Positions 20,780 through 29,714 are shown, numbered from the stretch's first letter. The stretch: 64,000 nt of DNA from Planomonospora sp. ID82291 (GCF_015711645.1 NZ_JABTEX010000003.1:124001-188000), one strand, 5' to 3'. The notes: generated from the sequence alone by a model not told the origin. Program-made: numbers and translations.

Positions 20780-20934
20780 AAAACGCCCCGCGGGCGCCGG
20801 GCGCCCGCGGGGCGGAACGTTTAGTGCCGATGTGGCGGTCGCCTCCTCGGCGAGAGGCACAACACGGCTCCAGCCGAACGGTATTCCGTGAAGGCGGTAA
20901 TTTGCGGCCCGGGGGACACAAACCACATCGGCAC
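20780..20934 (-). ncRNA. Candidate structured RNA (multibranch element plus intrinsic terminator)
   Basis: On the minus strand a perfect 12-bp stem, GTGCCGATGTGG (20923-20934) with CCACATCGGCAC (20824-20835), encloses 87 nt. Inside are three further hairpins: ACGG-AATA-CCGT, CGGC-TGGA-GCCG and GCCTC ... GAGGC. A few bases later a 14-bp hairpin followed by TTTT ends the element. TAGAGT lies just before the 5' end, giving a plausible start near 20934. Could be a stand-alone small RNA or a riboswitch/attenuator for the acyltransferase gene. It matches no RNA family that can be recalled (not SRP, 6S, 5S, TPP, cobalamin or ydaO consensus). Confidence 0.55.
20784..20814 (-). terminator. Intrinsic terminator, 14-bp GC stem with T-run
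   Basis: Perfect 14-bp arms with a 3-nt loop; the minus strand continues with TTTT (20783-20780). One of the few canonical intrinsic terminators in this window. Oriented to stop leftward transcription ahead of the acyltransferase gene. Confidence 0.8.
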
Positions 20935-21057
20935 GATGACTCTAACGGACGCGGGGGGGTGGTTATTCCACTTCCCGGTTACCGGTGGGCCGGATGTTCC
21001 CGGCCACCGGTGGGCCGGATGCGCCGGATGCGGCGGTCCGCGCCGGTTCAGGCCGGT

Positions 21058-23451
21058 TCAGGCGGGGGAGGGGCCCACGGGCAGGCGGACGGTGAAGACG
21101 GTGCCGCCGCCCTCCCGGGGCGCGGCGGCCACGCTCCCGCCGTGCGCCTCGACGATCGCCCGGGTGACGGCCAGGCCCAGGCCGGTGCCCTTGATCCCGG
21201 CCTCCTGCGCGGTGGAGGCGCGGAAGAACCGGCCGAACAGGTGCGGGTACTCCCCGGCCGGGACGCCGATGCCGGTGTCGGCCACGGTGACGACGGCGGC
21301 CCGGCCCGCGTCGTCGCCGTGCAGGCCGACGGTGACGGCGCCACCGGCCGGGGTGTACTTGACGGCGTTGGACAGCAGGTTGTCGAGCACCTGGCGGAGC
21401 CGTACCGGGTCGGCGTGCACCGGCAGGTGCGCGGCCAGGTCGGTGGTGACGGTCAGGTCCTTGGCCGCGGCGGCGGCCCGGTGGTCGTCGACGGCCTGGC
21501 GGACCAGCCGGGTCAGGGAGACCGGCCGCGGATCGACGGCCACCTGCCCGGCGTCCAGCCGGGCCAGGTCCAGCAGGTCGTCCACCAGGTCCAGCAGGTG
21601 GGCGCTGGTCCGCTCGATGACGTCGGCGAACATGCGCTGGGTGCCGGTCAGCCCCGGCGCGTCGACGAGCATCTCGACGTAGCCGCGGAGCGTGCCGATC
21701 GGGTTGCGCAGCTCGTGGCTGACCAGGGCGACCAGTTCGTCCTTCATCCGGTCCCGCTCCTCGGCCAGGCGGTGGCGCTCGGTCACGTCGGTGGAGATGC
21801 CGTCGGCGAACAGCCGGCCGTCCTCGCGGCGCGGAGTGCTGCGGATCCAGATCCACCGGGTGGCGCCGTCCAGGCCCGTGACGCGGCACTCGATCTGCGC
21901 CGGAAACCCGGCGCGGACCTTCTCGTCGAAGGCGGTGTAGGCGGGCAGGTCCTCGGGGTGGACGTGCCGGAGCAGCAGGTCGGAGATGTCGGCGCCCGCG
22001 GGGACCCGGTCGCCGAACACCCCGGCGGCGTCCTGGCTCTGGTAGACCGAGCGGGCCCGGCCGTCAGGGGTGATCTCGATGCTCCACACGTTGTCGTCGA
22101 TCTGGGAGACGACCTGGTCGAAGTGGCGGCGGCTGGCGGCCAGGGCCAAGGCGAGCTCCTCGGCCCGGCGGCGCTCCAGGTAGCGGCCGACGTGCGCGCA
22201 GACGCCGTCGAGCAGGGCGATCAGGTCGCCGTCGGGCTCCTGTACGGCGTCGCCGCAGAAGACCAGCACCCCCAGCACCTGGTCGCCGCTGCGGACCGGC
22301 AGGGCGACGGCCGAGAGCAGGCCCGCCTCCAGCGCGTCCCGCCTGTGCGGGAAAGGGCGGGGTTCGGTCCTCAGATCGCTCATCCAGACCGTCCGACCGG
22401 TGGCCCACACCCGCCCCGGCAGCCCCTGGCCCCGCCGGACGGTCTCCGCGGGGTCGCCGGTGAAGGCCAGCCCGGGCCTGTGCCACGCGCCGACGCGCAC
22501 CAGCACGCTCCGGTCGGGGTCGATCTGCCAGTACTCCCCGTAGGACCAGTCCAGCGCCCGGGCGACCGCGCTGATCACGCGGGTGGCCGCCTGCTCGCTG
22601 CAGACCGCCTCGGCCAGCGCCTGCGCCACGGCGTGCTGGGCCTCGCGCAGCACTTGGGCGCGGTACTGGTCGGTGATGTCGTGCAGAGCGGAGACCGCGC
22701 CCAGGCGGCGACCGTCGGGAGTGGTGATGGGGCGGCCGTTGACGAGGCAACGGCGCGGTTCGCCCTCCGGAGGGCGGACCACCAGGTGCTGGCCGTCGAC
22801 GTTCTCACCGGCGTGCGCCCGGGCCAGCGGTGCCTGCTCGGACCGGAGCCGGGTGTGTCCGTCGGGGGCGAACAGGTTGCGGTCCTGCGGCCAGTCGCCG
22901 TCGCCTCCGGCCGGCCGGTCGCCCGTCACGTGGTGCAGCTCGCGCGCCGCCCGGTTGAACAGGGTCAGCCGGCCGTCCCCGTCGCAGGCCATCACGCCGA
23001 CCTGGAGGCTGTCCAGCAGCGCCCGCAGGAAGGTGCGTTCCTCCTCCAGTCGGCGCCGGGCCTCGTGGCGGTCACTGATGTCGTGCACGAACGCGTGCAG
23101 GAGCGGCCCGCCGTGCCGGTCGTCGACCTGCAGGGCCATCTCGATGGGGAACTCCCGGCCCGCGCGGTCGACGACGGCCAGCTCCAGGCGGTGGTCGGGC
23201 AGGTGGGAGGGGCCGTGCTCGCGAAGGCGGGCCAGGCCCTCGTCGTAGCGGCGGCGCAGCGAGGGCGGGGCGATCAGGGCGGTCACGCTCCGGCCCAGGG
23301 CCTCGGTCGCCGACCAGCCGAACAGCCGTTCGGCGGCGGCGTTCCACGCGCGCACGGTCCCGGCGGCGTCGAGGGAGATGAAGGCGTCGCGGGCCTGTTC
23401 CAGGATCGCCTGCAGTGCCTGCGCGTCGCCCAGATGCCCGACCGCTCCCAT
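21058..23451 (-). CDS. PAS-PAS-GAF-PAS hybrid sensor histidine kinase
   Basis: 797 residues, soluble. First PAS at about 10-130 (LEQARDAFISLDAAGTVRAWNAAAERLFGW), a second at 140-265, a GAF domain at about 275-430 (CSEQAATRVISAVARAL ... LLSAVALPVRSGDQVLGVLVF), a third PAS with PAC at 445-565, then HisKA with phospho-acceptor His579 in VSHELRNPIGTLRGY and an HATPase domain (NLLSNAVKYT, DTGIGVP, GTGLGLAVTRAIVEAHGG). No response regulator is adjacent, so it is an orphan kinase whose signal is cytoplasmic. ATG start. The upstream AraC gene is separated by a strong hairpin. Confidence 0.93.
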   Translation of the reverse strand: MGAVGHLGDAQALQAILEQARDAFISLDAAGTVRAWNAAAERLFGWSATEALGRSVTALIAPPSLRRRYDEGLARLREHGPSHLPDHRLELAVVDRAGREFPIEMALQVDDRHGGPLLHAFVHDISDRHEARRRLEEERTFLRALLDSLQVGVMACDGDGRLTLFNRAARELHHVTGDRPAGGDGDWPQDRNLFAPDGHTRLRSEQAPLARAHAGENVDGQHLVVRPPEGEPRRCLVNGRPITTPDGRRLGAVSALHDITDQYRAQVLREAQHAVAQALAEAVCSEQAATRVISAVARALDWSYGEYWQIDPDRSVLVRVGAWHRPGLAFTGDPAETVRRGQGLPGRVWATGRTVWMSDLRTEPRPFPHRRDALEAGLLSAVALPVRSGDQVLGVLVFCGDAVQEPDGDLIALLDGVCAHVGRYLERRRAEELALALAASRRHFDQVVSQIDDNVWSIEITPDGRARSVYQSQDAAGVFGDRVPAGADISDLLLRHVHPEDLPAYTAFDEKVRAGFPAQIECRVTGLDGATRWIWIRSTPRREDGRLFADGISTDVTERHRLAEERDRMKDELVALVSHELRNPIGTLRGYVEMLVDAPGLTGTQRMFADVIERTSAHLLDLVDDLLDLARLDAGQVAVDPRPVSLTRLVRQAVDDHRAAAAAKDLTVTTDLAAHLPVHADPVRLRQVLDNLLSNAVKYTPAGGAVTVGLHGDDAGRAAVVTVADTGIGVPAGEYPHLFGRFFRASTAQEAGIKGTGLGLAVTRAIVEAHGGSVAAAPREGGGTVFTVRLPVGPSPA

Positions 23452-23590
23452 GACCCCGTCCTCTCCGGTTCCCCCGGCTGCGCCCGCCGTGTTCCCCTGT
23501 CCGATGTCACGTTATGCGCAAATCTCGTCTCCTGGAGTGACGGGGTCGCGGTGGGCGGCTTTCGCGTCCCCCGCCGGCATCTCCCCGCCG

Positions 23591-23643
23591 CCGGCCTCCC
23601 GCCGGCCCCCGCCGGCCGACGGCGGGGGCCGGCGGGAGGCCGG
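23591..23643. terminator. 23-bp perfect inverted repeat, terminator
   Basis: Arms of 23 bp with a 7-nt loop, between the stop of the AraC-type gene and the start of the kinase gene, both leftward. The very high stability suggests termination of the AraC message. Confidence 0.75.
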
Positions 23644-23677
23644 CTCGCGGCCGACGACCGCGGCTCCGGTGCGGCGG

Positions 23678-24622
23678 TCAGCGTTCCGTGCGGCGGAAGC
23701 CCGCTCGGTAGGCGCTGGGGGTGAGCCCGACCTTGCCGACCAGGTGCTTGCGCAGGGAGTCGGTGCCGCCCAGCCCGCTCCTCCAGGCGATCTCGTCCAT
23801 CGGCAGGTCGGTGGTCTCCAGCAGCTCCCGGGCCCGGTCGACGCGCCGGTGCAGCAGCCACTGCAGGGGGCTGAGCCCGGTCTCGGCGTGGAAGCGGCGG
23901 GTCAGGGTGCGCACGCTGGTGCCCGCGTGCGCGGCGAGGTCCTTGAGGGTCAAGGGCCGGTCCAGGCGCGCCAGCGCCCACGCCCGGGTCTCCGCCAGCC
24001 AGGTGCCGCGCTCGGGTGGCAGCGGGGTGGTGATGAACTGCGCCTGACCGCCGGGCCGTACGGGGGAGACGACCGCGGCCCGGGCCGCGGCGTTGGCGGC
24101 GGCCGCACCGTGGTCGAGCCGCACCAGGTGCAGGCACAGGTCGATGGCGGCGGCCGCGCCCGCCGAGGTCAGCACCTGGCCGTCGTCGACGTAGAGCACG
24201 TCGGGGCGGACCTCGACGGCGGGGTGGCGGGCGGCCAGCGCATCGGCCAGGGCCCAGTGGGTGGTCGCCGGGCGGCCGTCCAGCAGACCCGCCTGCGCCA
24301 GCACGAAGGCGCCGGTGCACAGGGAGGCGATGCGCGTTCCGGCGGACGCCGCGTCCCGCAGTGCGCGCAGGGCCCCGGGGTGGGCGGGCCCGCCGCCGCT
24401 GCCGACCGCGATCACGGTGTCGGCCCCCGGCACGGCCTCCAGGCCGTGCGGGATGAACAGGTCGGGGCCGCCGGCCGTGGGCACGACGCCCGGCTCGGCC
24501 GTGCAGGCCTGGACGGTGTAGCCCGGGACCCCGTCGGCCTCGACGCCGTCGAAGATCATGTACGGCACGGACACGTCGAAGCCCAGGACGGGGGTCACGA
24601 CGACGAGCACGATGTGATGCAC
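23678..24622 (-). CDS. GlxA-family AraC regulator (DJ-1/PfpI + HTH)
   Basis: 314 residues. An N-terminal DJ-1/PfpI-like domain (about 1-175) with the nucleophile-elbow cysteine in SLCTGAF (Cys102) is followed by an AraC HTH_18 domain (about 210-312: LTLKDLAAHAGTSVRTLTRRFHAETGLSPLQWLLHRRVDRARELL ... GLGGTDSLRKHL). The GTG start is chosen for GGAGG 10 nt upstream and because it begins the fold (HHIVLVVVTPVLGFDVSVP). Divergent from the SDR-like gene 72 bp away, which it probably controls. Confidence 0.92.
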   Translation of the reverse strand: MHHIVLVVVTPVLGFDVSVPYMIFDGVEADGVPGYTVQACTAEPGVVPTAGGPDLFIPHGLEAVPGADTVIAVGSGGGPAHPGALRALRDAASAGTRIASLCTGAFVLAQAGLLDGRPATTHWALADALAARHPAVEVRPDVLYVDDGQVLTSAGAAAAIDLCLHLVRLDHGAAAANAAARAAVVSPVRPGGQAQFITTPLPPERGTWLAETRAWALARLDRPLTLKDLAAHAGTSVRTLTRRFHAETGLSPLQWLLHRRVDRARELLETTDLPMDEIAWRSGLGGTDSLRKHLVGKVGLTPSAYRAGFRRTER

Positions 24623-24694
24623 TGGCCGGATCCTCCGGATATTTGGTATTCTGGCCACTGCCGTCAGCCTAGGCGGGTGGTGGACGGTGGGTCC

Positions 24695-25585
24695 ATGACC
24701 TTCCACGTGATCATCGGCGCCGGTGCCGCCGCCTCCCGCACCGCCCTGCTGCTCGCCGCCGACGGCGAGCACGTCACGATCGTCAGCCGCGGCGGCGGCG
24801 GGCCCGACCACCCCCTGGTCGAGAAGGTGGCCGCGGACGCCGCCGACGCCGACCGGCTCACCCGGCTGCTGGAGGGCGCCGCCACCCTGTTCGGCTGCGC
24901 CGCACCGGCGTACCACCGCTGGCTGCAGGAGTTCCCGGCGCTGGCCGACGCCATGCTGACCGCCGCGGCGCGCACCGGCGTGCGCTACGTCATGCTGGGC
25001 AACCTGTACGGCTACGGCCTCGTGGAGGGCCCGCTCCACCCGGGGCTGCCCCTGCGGGCCGCCGGGCCGAAGGGCCGTCTGCGGGCCCGCCTGTGGGAGG
25101 AGGCCGCCGCCTCGGGTGTGCGGGCCACCGAGGTGCGGGCCGGGCAGTTCTACGGCGCCGGCGCGGTGTCGGTCTTCAGTCTCATGGTCCAGCCACGGGT
25201 GCTGGCGGGTGCGCTCGCCCTGGTGCCGCAGGAACTCGACCTGCCGCACAGCTATTCCTCCATCGGTGACACGGCCCGCACGCTGGTCGCCGCGAGCCGC
25301 GACGAGCGTGCCCCGGGGCGGGCCTGGCACGTGCCGGTCGTCACGCCGTCGGCGCGCGAACTGGCCGCGCGGCTGGCCCGGCTGGCCGGGGCGCCGGAGC
25401 CTCGGCTGGAGAGGCTGACCGAGCGGGACCTGGCGCTGCTGGCGCTCACCGACCCGTTCTGGGCCGAGCTCACCGAGGTCCTGGAGACTCCGGGCCTGCC
25501 GTACGTCTCGGATTTCACCGAGACCGAGAAGCTCCTCGGCGTCACGGCCACGCCGGTCGACGAGGTCCTGGCCGAACTGCTCTGA
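24695..25585 (+). CDS. NAD(P)-binding epimerase/SDR-like protein
   Basis: 296 residues. Rossmann start FHVIIGAGAAASRTALLLAADG with the GxGxxxS-type dinucleotide loop, then VTIVSRGG, VMLGNLYGYG in place of a classic YxxxK, and RAGQFYGAG. This layout is typical of atypical SDR/NmrA-like NAD-dependent epimerases. The ATG at 24695 is the first that gives the complete Rossmann strand. Divergent from the GlxA-type regulator. The reaction cannot be assigned. Confidence 0.88.
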   Translation: MTFHVIIGAGAAASRTALLLAADGEHVTIVSRGGGGPDHPLVEKVAADAADADRLTRLLEGAATLFGCAAPAYHRWLQEFPALADAMLTAAARTGVRYVMLGNLYGYGLVEGPLHPGLPLRAAGPKGRLRARLWEEAAASGVRATEVRAGQFYGAGAVSVFSLMVQPRVLAGALALVPQELDLPHSYSSIGDTARTLVAASRDERAPGRAWHVPVVTPSARELAARLARLAGAPEPRLERLTERDLALLALTDPFWAELTEVLETPGLPYVSDFTETEKLLGVTATPVDEVLAELL

Positions 25586-25999
25586 GGTCCGGAACCGGCC
25601 CCGGCTCCCGATTCCCCGTCGCATCCGGGCCTCCCCTCCTGGTACCGTCTCGATCATGATCTAGGAACTCGCCTGTCTCCGGGCCGTCTGAGACGGCGTC
25701 TCGCCGGACTCACCCGGTGATCGGCGGCGGCCGGGGCGGTCCCGGCCGCCGCTGGGCGCCGCGGACCGGACGCCTCGTTCCGCCCGACCGGCGCGCGACC
25801 GCGGCCGGTCCCCGGCGGACCTCCGCGGTCCGGACCTGCGCCCCCCGCGTCCCCGGTCGCCCGTGCCCTTCACCGGTTCCGACGGCCCGCCGACGGGACT
25901 CCGCCGCCCCACCGCGGGCGGCTCGACGCTCCGGCATCCGGCGCCACGCCGCATCCGCCGGTTTTCCAGCTGATTATCGATCTGATCGGACTGATCCGC
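25586..25999. other. 414-bp intergenic region without a gene
   Basis: Open frames here are short and lack ribosome binding sites or homology. Contains the palindromes GATCATGATC (25655-25664) and GCCGTCT-G-AGACGGC (25683-25697). Ends in a less GC-rich stretch (from about 25960) that should hold the promoter of the hydrolase at 26000. Confidence 0.5.
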
Positions 26000-26896
26000 A
26001 TGTCATCCATCCCGACCGGCTCGCCGCACCCCCGACCGGAAGCCGGTGCCGCTCCCACGTTCGTGCTGGTCCACGGGTCCGGCTCCAACTCGTTCATGTG
26101 GTCCTCCGTCCAGCGCGAACTCGCGTTGCTCGGCCACCGCAGCTTCGCCGTCGACCTGCCGGGGCACGGCCTCGACGCGCAGTACCCCGTCGCCTACCAG
26201 GCCCCGCAGGACCTCGACGCGTGGGCGGCCGAACCGTCGACCCTGGCCGGGGTCACCCTGCAGGACAACGTCGACATGGTCGTCGACGTCGTCCGCCGGG
26301 TGGCCGAGCACGGGCCGGTGGTCCTGGTGGGCGCCAGCCTCGGAGGGACGACCCTCACCGGGGTCGGCAACGCGGTCCCCGGCCTGGTGGACCGGCTGGT
26401 GTACATCTCCGCCTGGGCGTGCGTGCAACTGCCGAACCCGATCGAGTACATGCAGGAGCCCGAGTTCGAAGACAGCCTGATGCCGTCTCTGTCCGCGTTC
26501 AACGTCGGGGATCCGTCGCGCCTCGGCGTCGGCCGGGCCAACTACCGCACCGCCGATCCGGAGCTGCTGGCCGGCCTCAAGGCGGCGACCATGGCCGACG
26601 TCACCGACGAGCGGTTCCGGGCCTTCCTCAACATCCTGCAGCCGGACGAGTCGCTGGCGGTGATGACGGCCGACGCCCGCGGTCACGCCGACACCTGGGG
26701 CACGGTCGCCCGCACCTACGTCCGCCTCACCGGTGACCGGTCCATTCCGGTCGCCATGCAGGACAGGCTCATCGCCGAAGCGGACGCGCTGACCCCCGGC
26801 AACCCCTACGACGTCCACACTCTGGACACCACGCATGCGGGGTTCGTGTTCAGAGCGGCGGAAGTGGCGGCCGTCCTCGACAAGTCAGCGGTCTAG
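26000..26896 (+). CDS. Alpha/beta-fold hydrolase
   Basis: 298 residues. VLVHGSGSNSFMW forms the oxyanion segment, VDLPGHGLDAQYP follows strand 4, the nucleophile elbow is VGASLGG (Ser113) and the terminal catalytic His lies in DTTHAGFVF. Resembles the EstC/salicylate-esterase-like branch. The ATG begins just upstream of the fold after an 18-residue disordered N-terminus (MSSIPTGSPHPRPEAGAAP); no strong ribosome binding site. Monocistronic, closed by an AT-rich terminator. Substrate unknown. Confidence 0.87.
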   Translation: MSSIPTGSPHPRPEAGAAPTFVLVHGSGSNSFMWSSVQRELALLGHRSFAVDLPGHGLDAQYPVAYQAPQDLDAWAAEPSTLAGVTLQDNVDMVVDVVRRVAEHGPVVLVGASLGGTTLTGVGNAVPGLVDRLVYISAWACVQLPNPIEYMQEPEFEDSLMPSLSAFNVGDPSRLGVGRANYRTADPELLAGLKAATMADVTDERFRAFLNILQPDESLAVMTADARGHADTWGTVARTYVRLTGDRSIPVAMQDRLIAEADALTPGNPYDVHTLDTTHAGFVFRAAEVAAVLDKSAV

Positions 26897-26979
26897 CGGC
26901 ACCTCTCAGAAGCAGATCAGCGGGACGGCCCGCGCCTGCAGGATGAAGGCCAGGCCGAGGCACCGGTTCCGCCCGATTT

Positions 26980-27028
26980 AATATAAATATCCACCGAAAT
27001 ATGAGTTTCGGTGGATATTTATATTTTT
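26980..27028. terminator. AT-rich 20-bp perfect inverted repeat with T-run
   Basis: Arms at 26980-26999 and 27006-27025 (core ATATCCACCGAAA), 6-nt loop, followed by extra T and preceded by TTTA. Acts as an intrinsic terminator in either direction. The AT content is strikingly foreign to this genome and insulates the lasso cluster on its left. Confidence 0.75.
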
Positions 27029-27165
27029 ACTACCTTTGCGAGGTCGACGCAGCGGCCGGGCGGGCGATCGTCCCGTTTTCGGGTTTGAGTGACTCGTGTT
27101 GAATGTCCATTCGTGTCTAGGATGCGGACGAAATCCCCGCGGCCGAGAAAAGATGGCTGCCCTTT

Positions 27166-27195
27166 CCTTCCGGAACCGGATCCGGCTCCGGAAGG
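27166..27195. repeat. Inverted repeat CCTTCCGGA ... TCCGGAAGG
   Basis: Nine-bp perfect arms with a 12-nt loop that itself contains CCGGATCCGG. Lies about 300 bp upstream of the lasso precursor. Could be a leader-RNA hairpin or an operator. Confidence 0.4.
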
Positions 27196-27491
27196 ATCAC
27201 CTCGAAGGGGGCTTGGCCTGGGTGTGGACGCCACATATTTCTTCCCTCTGTGCACGTTAGGGGGTAATTATGTGGCGCTTTGTCCGACATGATATACGGC
27301 TTTTGTTTCCCCTATCCATCGCGAGCCGCCGACTGTCTGGATCGGTAAAGGGTCTGGACGGAATCGAGGGACGGCTGTGAAACTCGGCCGTGTTCCCCGC
27401 ACCACCGCCGGCGATCCCGGGTCGGCCGGCCGGTCGCGCGGAATCCGTCGGCATCCGCCGGCGTCCACCCGTTCGAGAGAAAGGGAATCGC

Positions 27492-27599
27492 ATGAAGCGT
27501 TACGAGAAGCCCCGCCTGACGGCCGCCGGCTCCTTCCAGCAGGTCACCGGCCTGCTCGGGTTTTCGGGCAACGACCGGCTGATCCTCAGCAAGAACTGA
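27492..27599 (+). CDS. Lasso peptide precursor, citrulassin-like
   Basis: 35-residue precursor. The leader carries YEKPRL (residues 4-9), the YxxPxL motif recognised by the RRE protein, and Thr at position -2 (VTG/L). Cleavage after residue 20 leaves the core LLGFSGNDRLILSKN, with an eight-residue macrolactam from Leu1 to Asp8. The core is nearly that of citrulassin A (LLGLAGNDRLVLSKN, from memory), differing at three positions and keeping Arg9, the residue converted to citrulline in that family. AAGGGAATCG before the ATG is the likely ribosome binding site. The stop is 13 bp before the synthetase start. Confidence 0.93.
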   Translation: MKRYEKPRLTAAGSFQQVTGLLGFSGNDRLILSKN

Positions 27600-27612
27600 G
27601 ATCGGACACTCG

Positions 27613-29460
27613 TTGACCCAGCCCCTGCTGAGTCGGCCCGGCCACGGCGAGGCGTACTTCGCGGTCCTTCCCGACCGCGAGTCCGCGCCCGCCGTGGCCG
27701 CGGCCCTGCGCACCCCGACCGCCCGCATCCTGCACCACGCCTCCGGGCGGCCCTGGCTGATCGGGCACTGGCCGGATGACGGCATCACCCTGGCCGAGGC
27801 GGGCGCCACCCGGCTGGCGGTGATCGGCTCCTGTCCGGTCGGCGCCGAGCGGCTGGCGGCCGAGGCCCGCCGCCTGCGCGACCTGGCGCAGCTGGACCGG
27901 CTGGCCCGGTCCCTGCCCGGCAGCTTCCACCTGGTCGCCGCCCTGGACGGCCGGCTGCGCGTCCAGGGCACCGCCTCCGGACTGCGGCTGGTGTTCCACG
28001 CGCGGGTGGGCGATATGACGGTGGCCGCCGACCGGGCCGACGTCCTGGCCGCCGCCACCGGCGCCGAGCCGGACCGCCGGCAGGTCGCGGTGCGGCTGCT
28101 GTGGCCGGTGCCGCACCCGCTGCAGGACACGCCGCTGTGGCGGGGGGTGAGCGCCGTCGAACCCGGTCACTGCCTGCTGGTCCACGCCGACGGGCGGACC
28201 GCCCGGCACCGGCGCTGGTGGACCCCTCCCGAGCCGGTCCGCCCCCTGGCCGCCGGCGCCGAAGCCGTACGGCACGCGCTCGACGAGGCGGTCGCCGCAC
28301 GCACGGCGGGCGGCGGCACGGTCAGTTTCGACCTGTCCGGAGGCCTGGACTCCACCTCGTTGTGCTTCCTGGCCGCGGCCCGGCCGCAGGCCCGCCTCAT
28401 CGCCTCCACCTGGCCGGGCCGCGACCCGGCCGACGACGACCTGCTCTGGGCGCGCCGTGCGGCCGCCCACCTGCCCGGTGTCGACCACGTCGTGTGGCCG
28501 GCCGAGGAGTCGCCGCTGGTCTACGCCGACCTGCTGGACATCGACGACACGCTGGACGAGCCGACCATCGGGGTCATGGACCGCGCCCGGGCGCTGGCGC
28601 ACGTGCCGCGGCTGGCCGCCCGGGGCAGCCGGCTGCACGTGACCGGGATCGGGGGCGATCACGTCGCCTGGTGCTCGGAGGCCGCCTACCACGGGTTGCT
28701 GCGGCGGCGCCCGCTGCTGGCGATCGAGCGGTTGCGCGGGTTCCGGGCGCTGTTCCACTGGCCGGCCGGGCCGATGCTGCGGGCCCTGGCCGACCGCCGC
28801 CCCTACCGGCGCTGGCTGGCCGACGCCGCCGCCGGCCTGCGCTCTTCCGCACCGCCGCCGGTCACCGCCGCACTCGGCTGGGGGACGCCACCGCGGATGT
28901 TCGGCTGGGTCACCGAGGAGGCGGTGGGCATGGCCGCCGAAGCGATCGCCGAGGCCGCGCGGACCGCCCGGCCGCTGGCGCCCGACCGGGGACGCCACGC
29001 CGACCTGCACGCCATCCGCGACACCTGCCGGATCATCCGGCAGTGGGAGCAGATGAGCGCCCGCGCGGGCCTGCCCATGGCCTCCCCCTTCCTGGACGAC
29101 CGGGTGATCGAGGCGTGCCTGGCCGTGCGCCCGCAGGACCGCGTCACGCCCTGGCGCTACAAGCCGCTGCTGACGGCGGCGATGCGCAGCACCGTTCCCG
29201 ACGAGTGCCTGCGGCGCACCAGCAAGGCGGAGGCGTCGATGGACGCCGCCGACGGGCTGCGCCGCCACGGCGGCCAGCTGCACGCGCTCTGGGAGGACTC
29301 CCGGCTGGCCGAGCTCGGGCTGGTCGACGCCGCCGCGCTGAAGGACCTGGCCGGCCGCCCGGACGCCCCGCACCTCCGTCACGCCATCGTGTATTCGACC
29401 ATCGGCTGCGAGGTCTGGCTTCGGACCCTGCGACCGGCGACGAGAAAGGTCCCGTCATGA
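27613..29460 (+). CDS. Lasso peptide macrolactam synthetase (asparagine synthetase-like, C protein)
   Basis: 615 residues, the normal length. The N-terminal glutaminase-like half lacks the catalytic Cys2 of true asparagine synthetase. The C-terminal ATP-pyrophosphatase domain has VSFDLSGGLDSTSLCF near residue 240. It adenylates the Asp8 side chain of the precursor core and joins it to the Leu1 amine after leader removal. TTG start 13 bp after the precursor stop, with GGA upstream; no better in-frame start is evident. The stop overlaps the next ATG (ATGA). Confidence 0.93.
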   Translation: MTQPLLSRPGHGEAYFAVLPDRESAPAVAAALRTPTARILHHASGRPWLIGHWPDDGITLAEAGATRLAVIGSCPVGAERLAAEARRLRDLAQLDRLARSLPGSFHLVAALDGRLRVQGTASGLRLVFHARVGDMTVAADRADVLAAATGAEPDRRQVAVRLLWPVPHPLQDTPLWRGVSAVEPGHCLLVHADGRTARHRRWWTPPEPVRPLAAGAEAVRHALDEAVAARTAGGGTVSFDLSGGLDSTSLCFLAAARPQARLIASTWPGRDPADDDLLWARRAAAHLPGVDHVVWPAEESPLVYADLLDIDDTLDEPTIGVMDRARALAHVPRLAARGSRLHVTGIGGDHVAWCSEAAYHGLLRRRPLLAIERLRGFRALFHWPAGPMLRALADRRPYRRWLADAAAGLRSSAPPPVTAALGWGTPPRMFGWVTEEAVGMAAEAIAEAARTARPLAPDRGRHADLHAIRDTCRIIRQWEQMSARAGLPMASPFLDDRVIEACLAVRPQDRVTPWRYKPLLTAAMRSTVPDECLRRTSKAEASMDAADGLRRHGGQLHALWEDSRLAELGLVDAAALKDLAGRPDAPHLRHAIVYSTIGCEVWLRTLRPATRKVPS

Positions 29461-29714
29461 CCCTGCGGCTGCGCGCCGGTGTGGCCACCACCGCCACCGA
29501 CTACGGGGCGGTCCTGCTCGACGAACGCAGCGGTGCGTTCTGGCAGCTCAACCCGACCGCGGCCCTGGCCGTCTCACGGCTGTCGGCCGGTGACACGCCC
29601 GAGCAGGCCGCCGCGGCGCTGGCCGCCGAGTTCGAGATCGGACCCGAGCAGGCGCTGGAGGACGTGCAGGCGCTGGTGGAGGACCTGCGGGCCGCCGGGC
29701 TGGTGGGGCCGTGA
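29457..29714 (+). CDS. Lasso RRE protein (PqqD-like, B1)
   Basis: 85 residues with the PqqD/RRE fold: strand pairs in VATTATDYGAVLLDERSGAFWQLNPTAA, then helices GDTPEQAAAALAAEF and ALEDVQALVEDLRAAGLV. It binds the YxxPxL leader and presents the precursor to the B2 peptidase. Overlaps the synthetase stop (ATGA) and the next start (GTGA), so the four-gene operon is translationally coupled from here on. Confidence 0.93.
   Translation: MTLRLRAGVATTATDYGAVLLDERSGAFWQLNPTAALAVSRLSAGDTPEQAAAALAAEFEIGPEQALEDVQALVEDLRAAGLVGP

Larger units (their letters stand above)
20609..21057. other. 449-bp intergenic region holding a structured RNA
   Basis: No protein gene is convincing. The core (20780-20934) is described as a separate RNA candidate on the minus strand. 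The remainder (20935-21057) holds the candidate promoter for that RNA (TAGAGT, read leftward, at about 20938-20943) and the 3' flank of the kinase gene. Confidence 0.6.
26897..27491. other. 595-bp intergenic region upstream of the lasso cluster, locally AT-richer
   Basis: Contains the AT-rich terminator at 26980-27028, a 9-bp-arm hairpin at 27166-27195 and a stretch of lower GC (about 26970-27310) unlike the flanks. The lasso promoter should lie within it; candidates such as GATATA near 27290 are not decisive. No ORF here is convincing. Confidence 0.5.

Noticed and set aside
20618-20926. A 102-codon minus-strand frame over the structured RNA
   Set aside because: Cys/Arg/Pro-rich, no ribosome binding site, and it runs through the terminator hairpin.
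20780-20934. Assignment of the RNA to SRP, 6S, 5S rRNA or known riboswitches
   Set aside because: Lacks the GGAAG-type SRP loop, 6S central bubble, 5S conserved loops and the TPP, cobalamin, FMN and ydaO core motifs as remembered.
27089-27292. A 67-codon ORF upstream of the lasso precursor as a second precursor
   Set aside because: No YxxPxL leader, no Thr(-2), no acidic residue at position 7-9 after a Gly or Leu, and no ribosome binding site.
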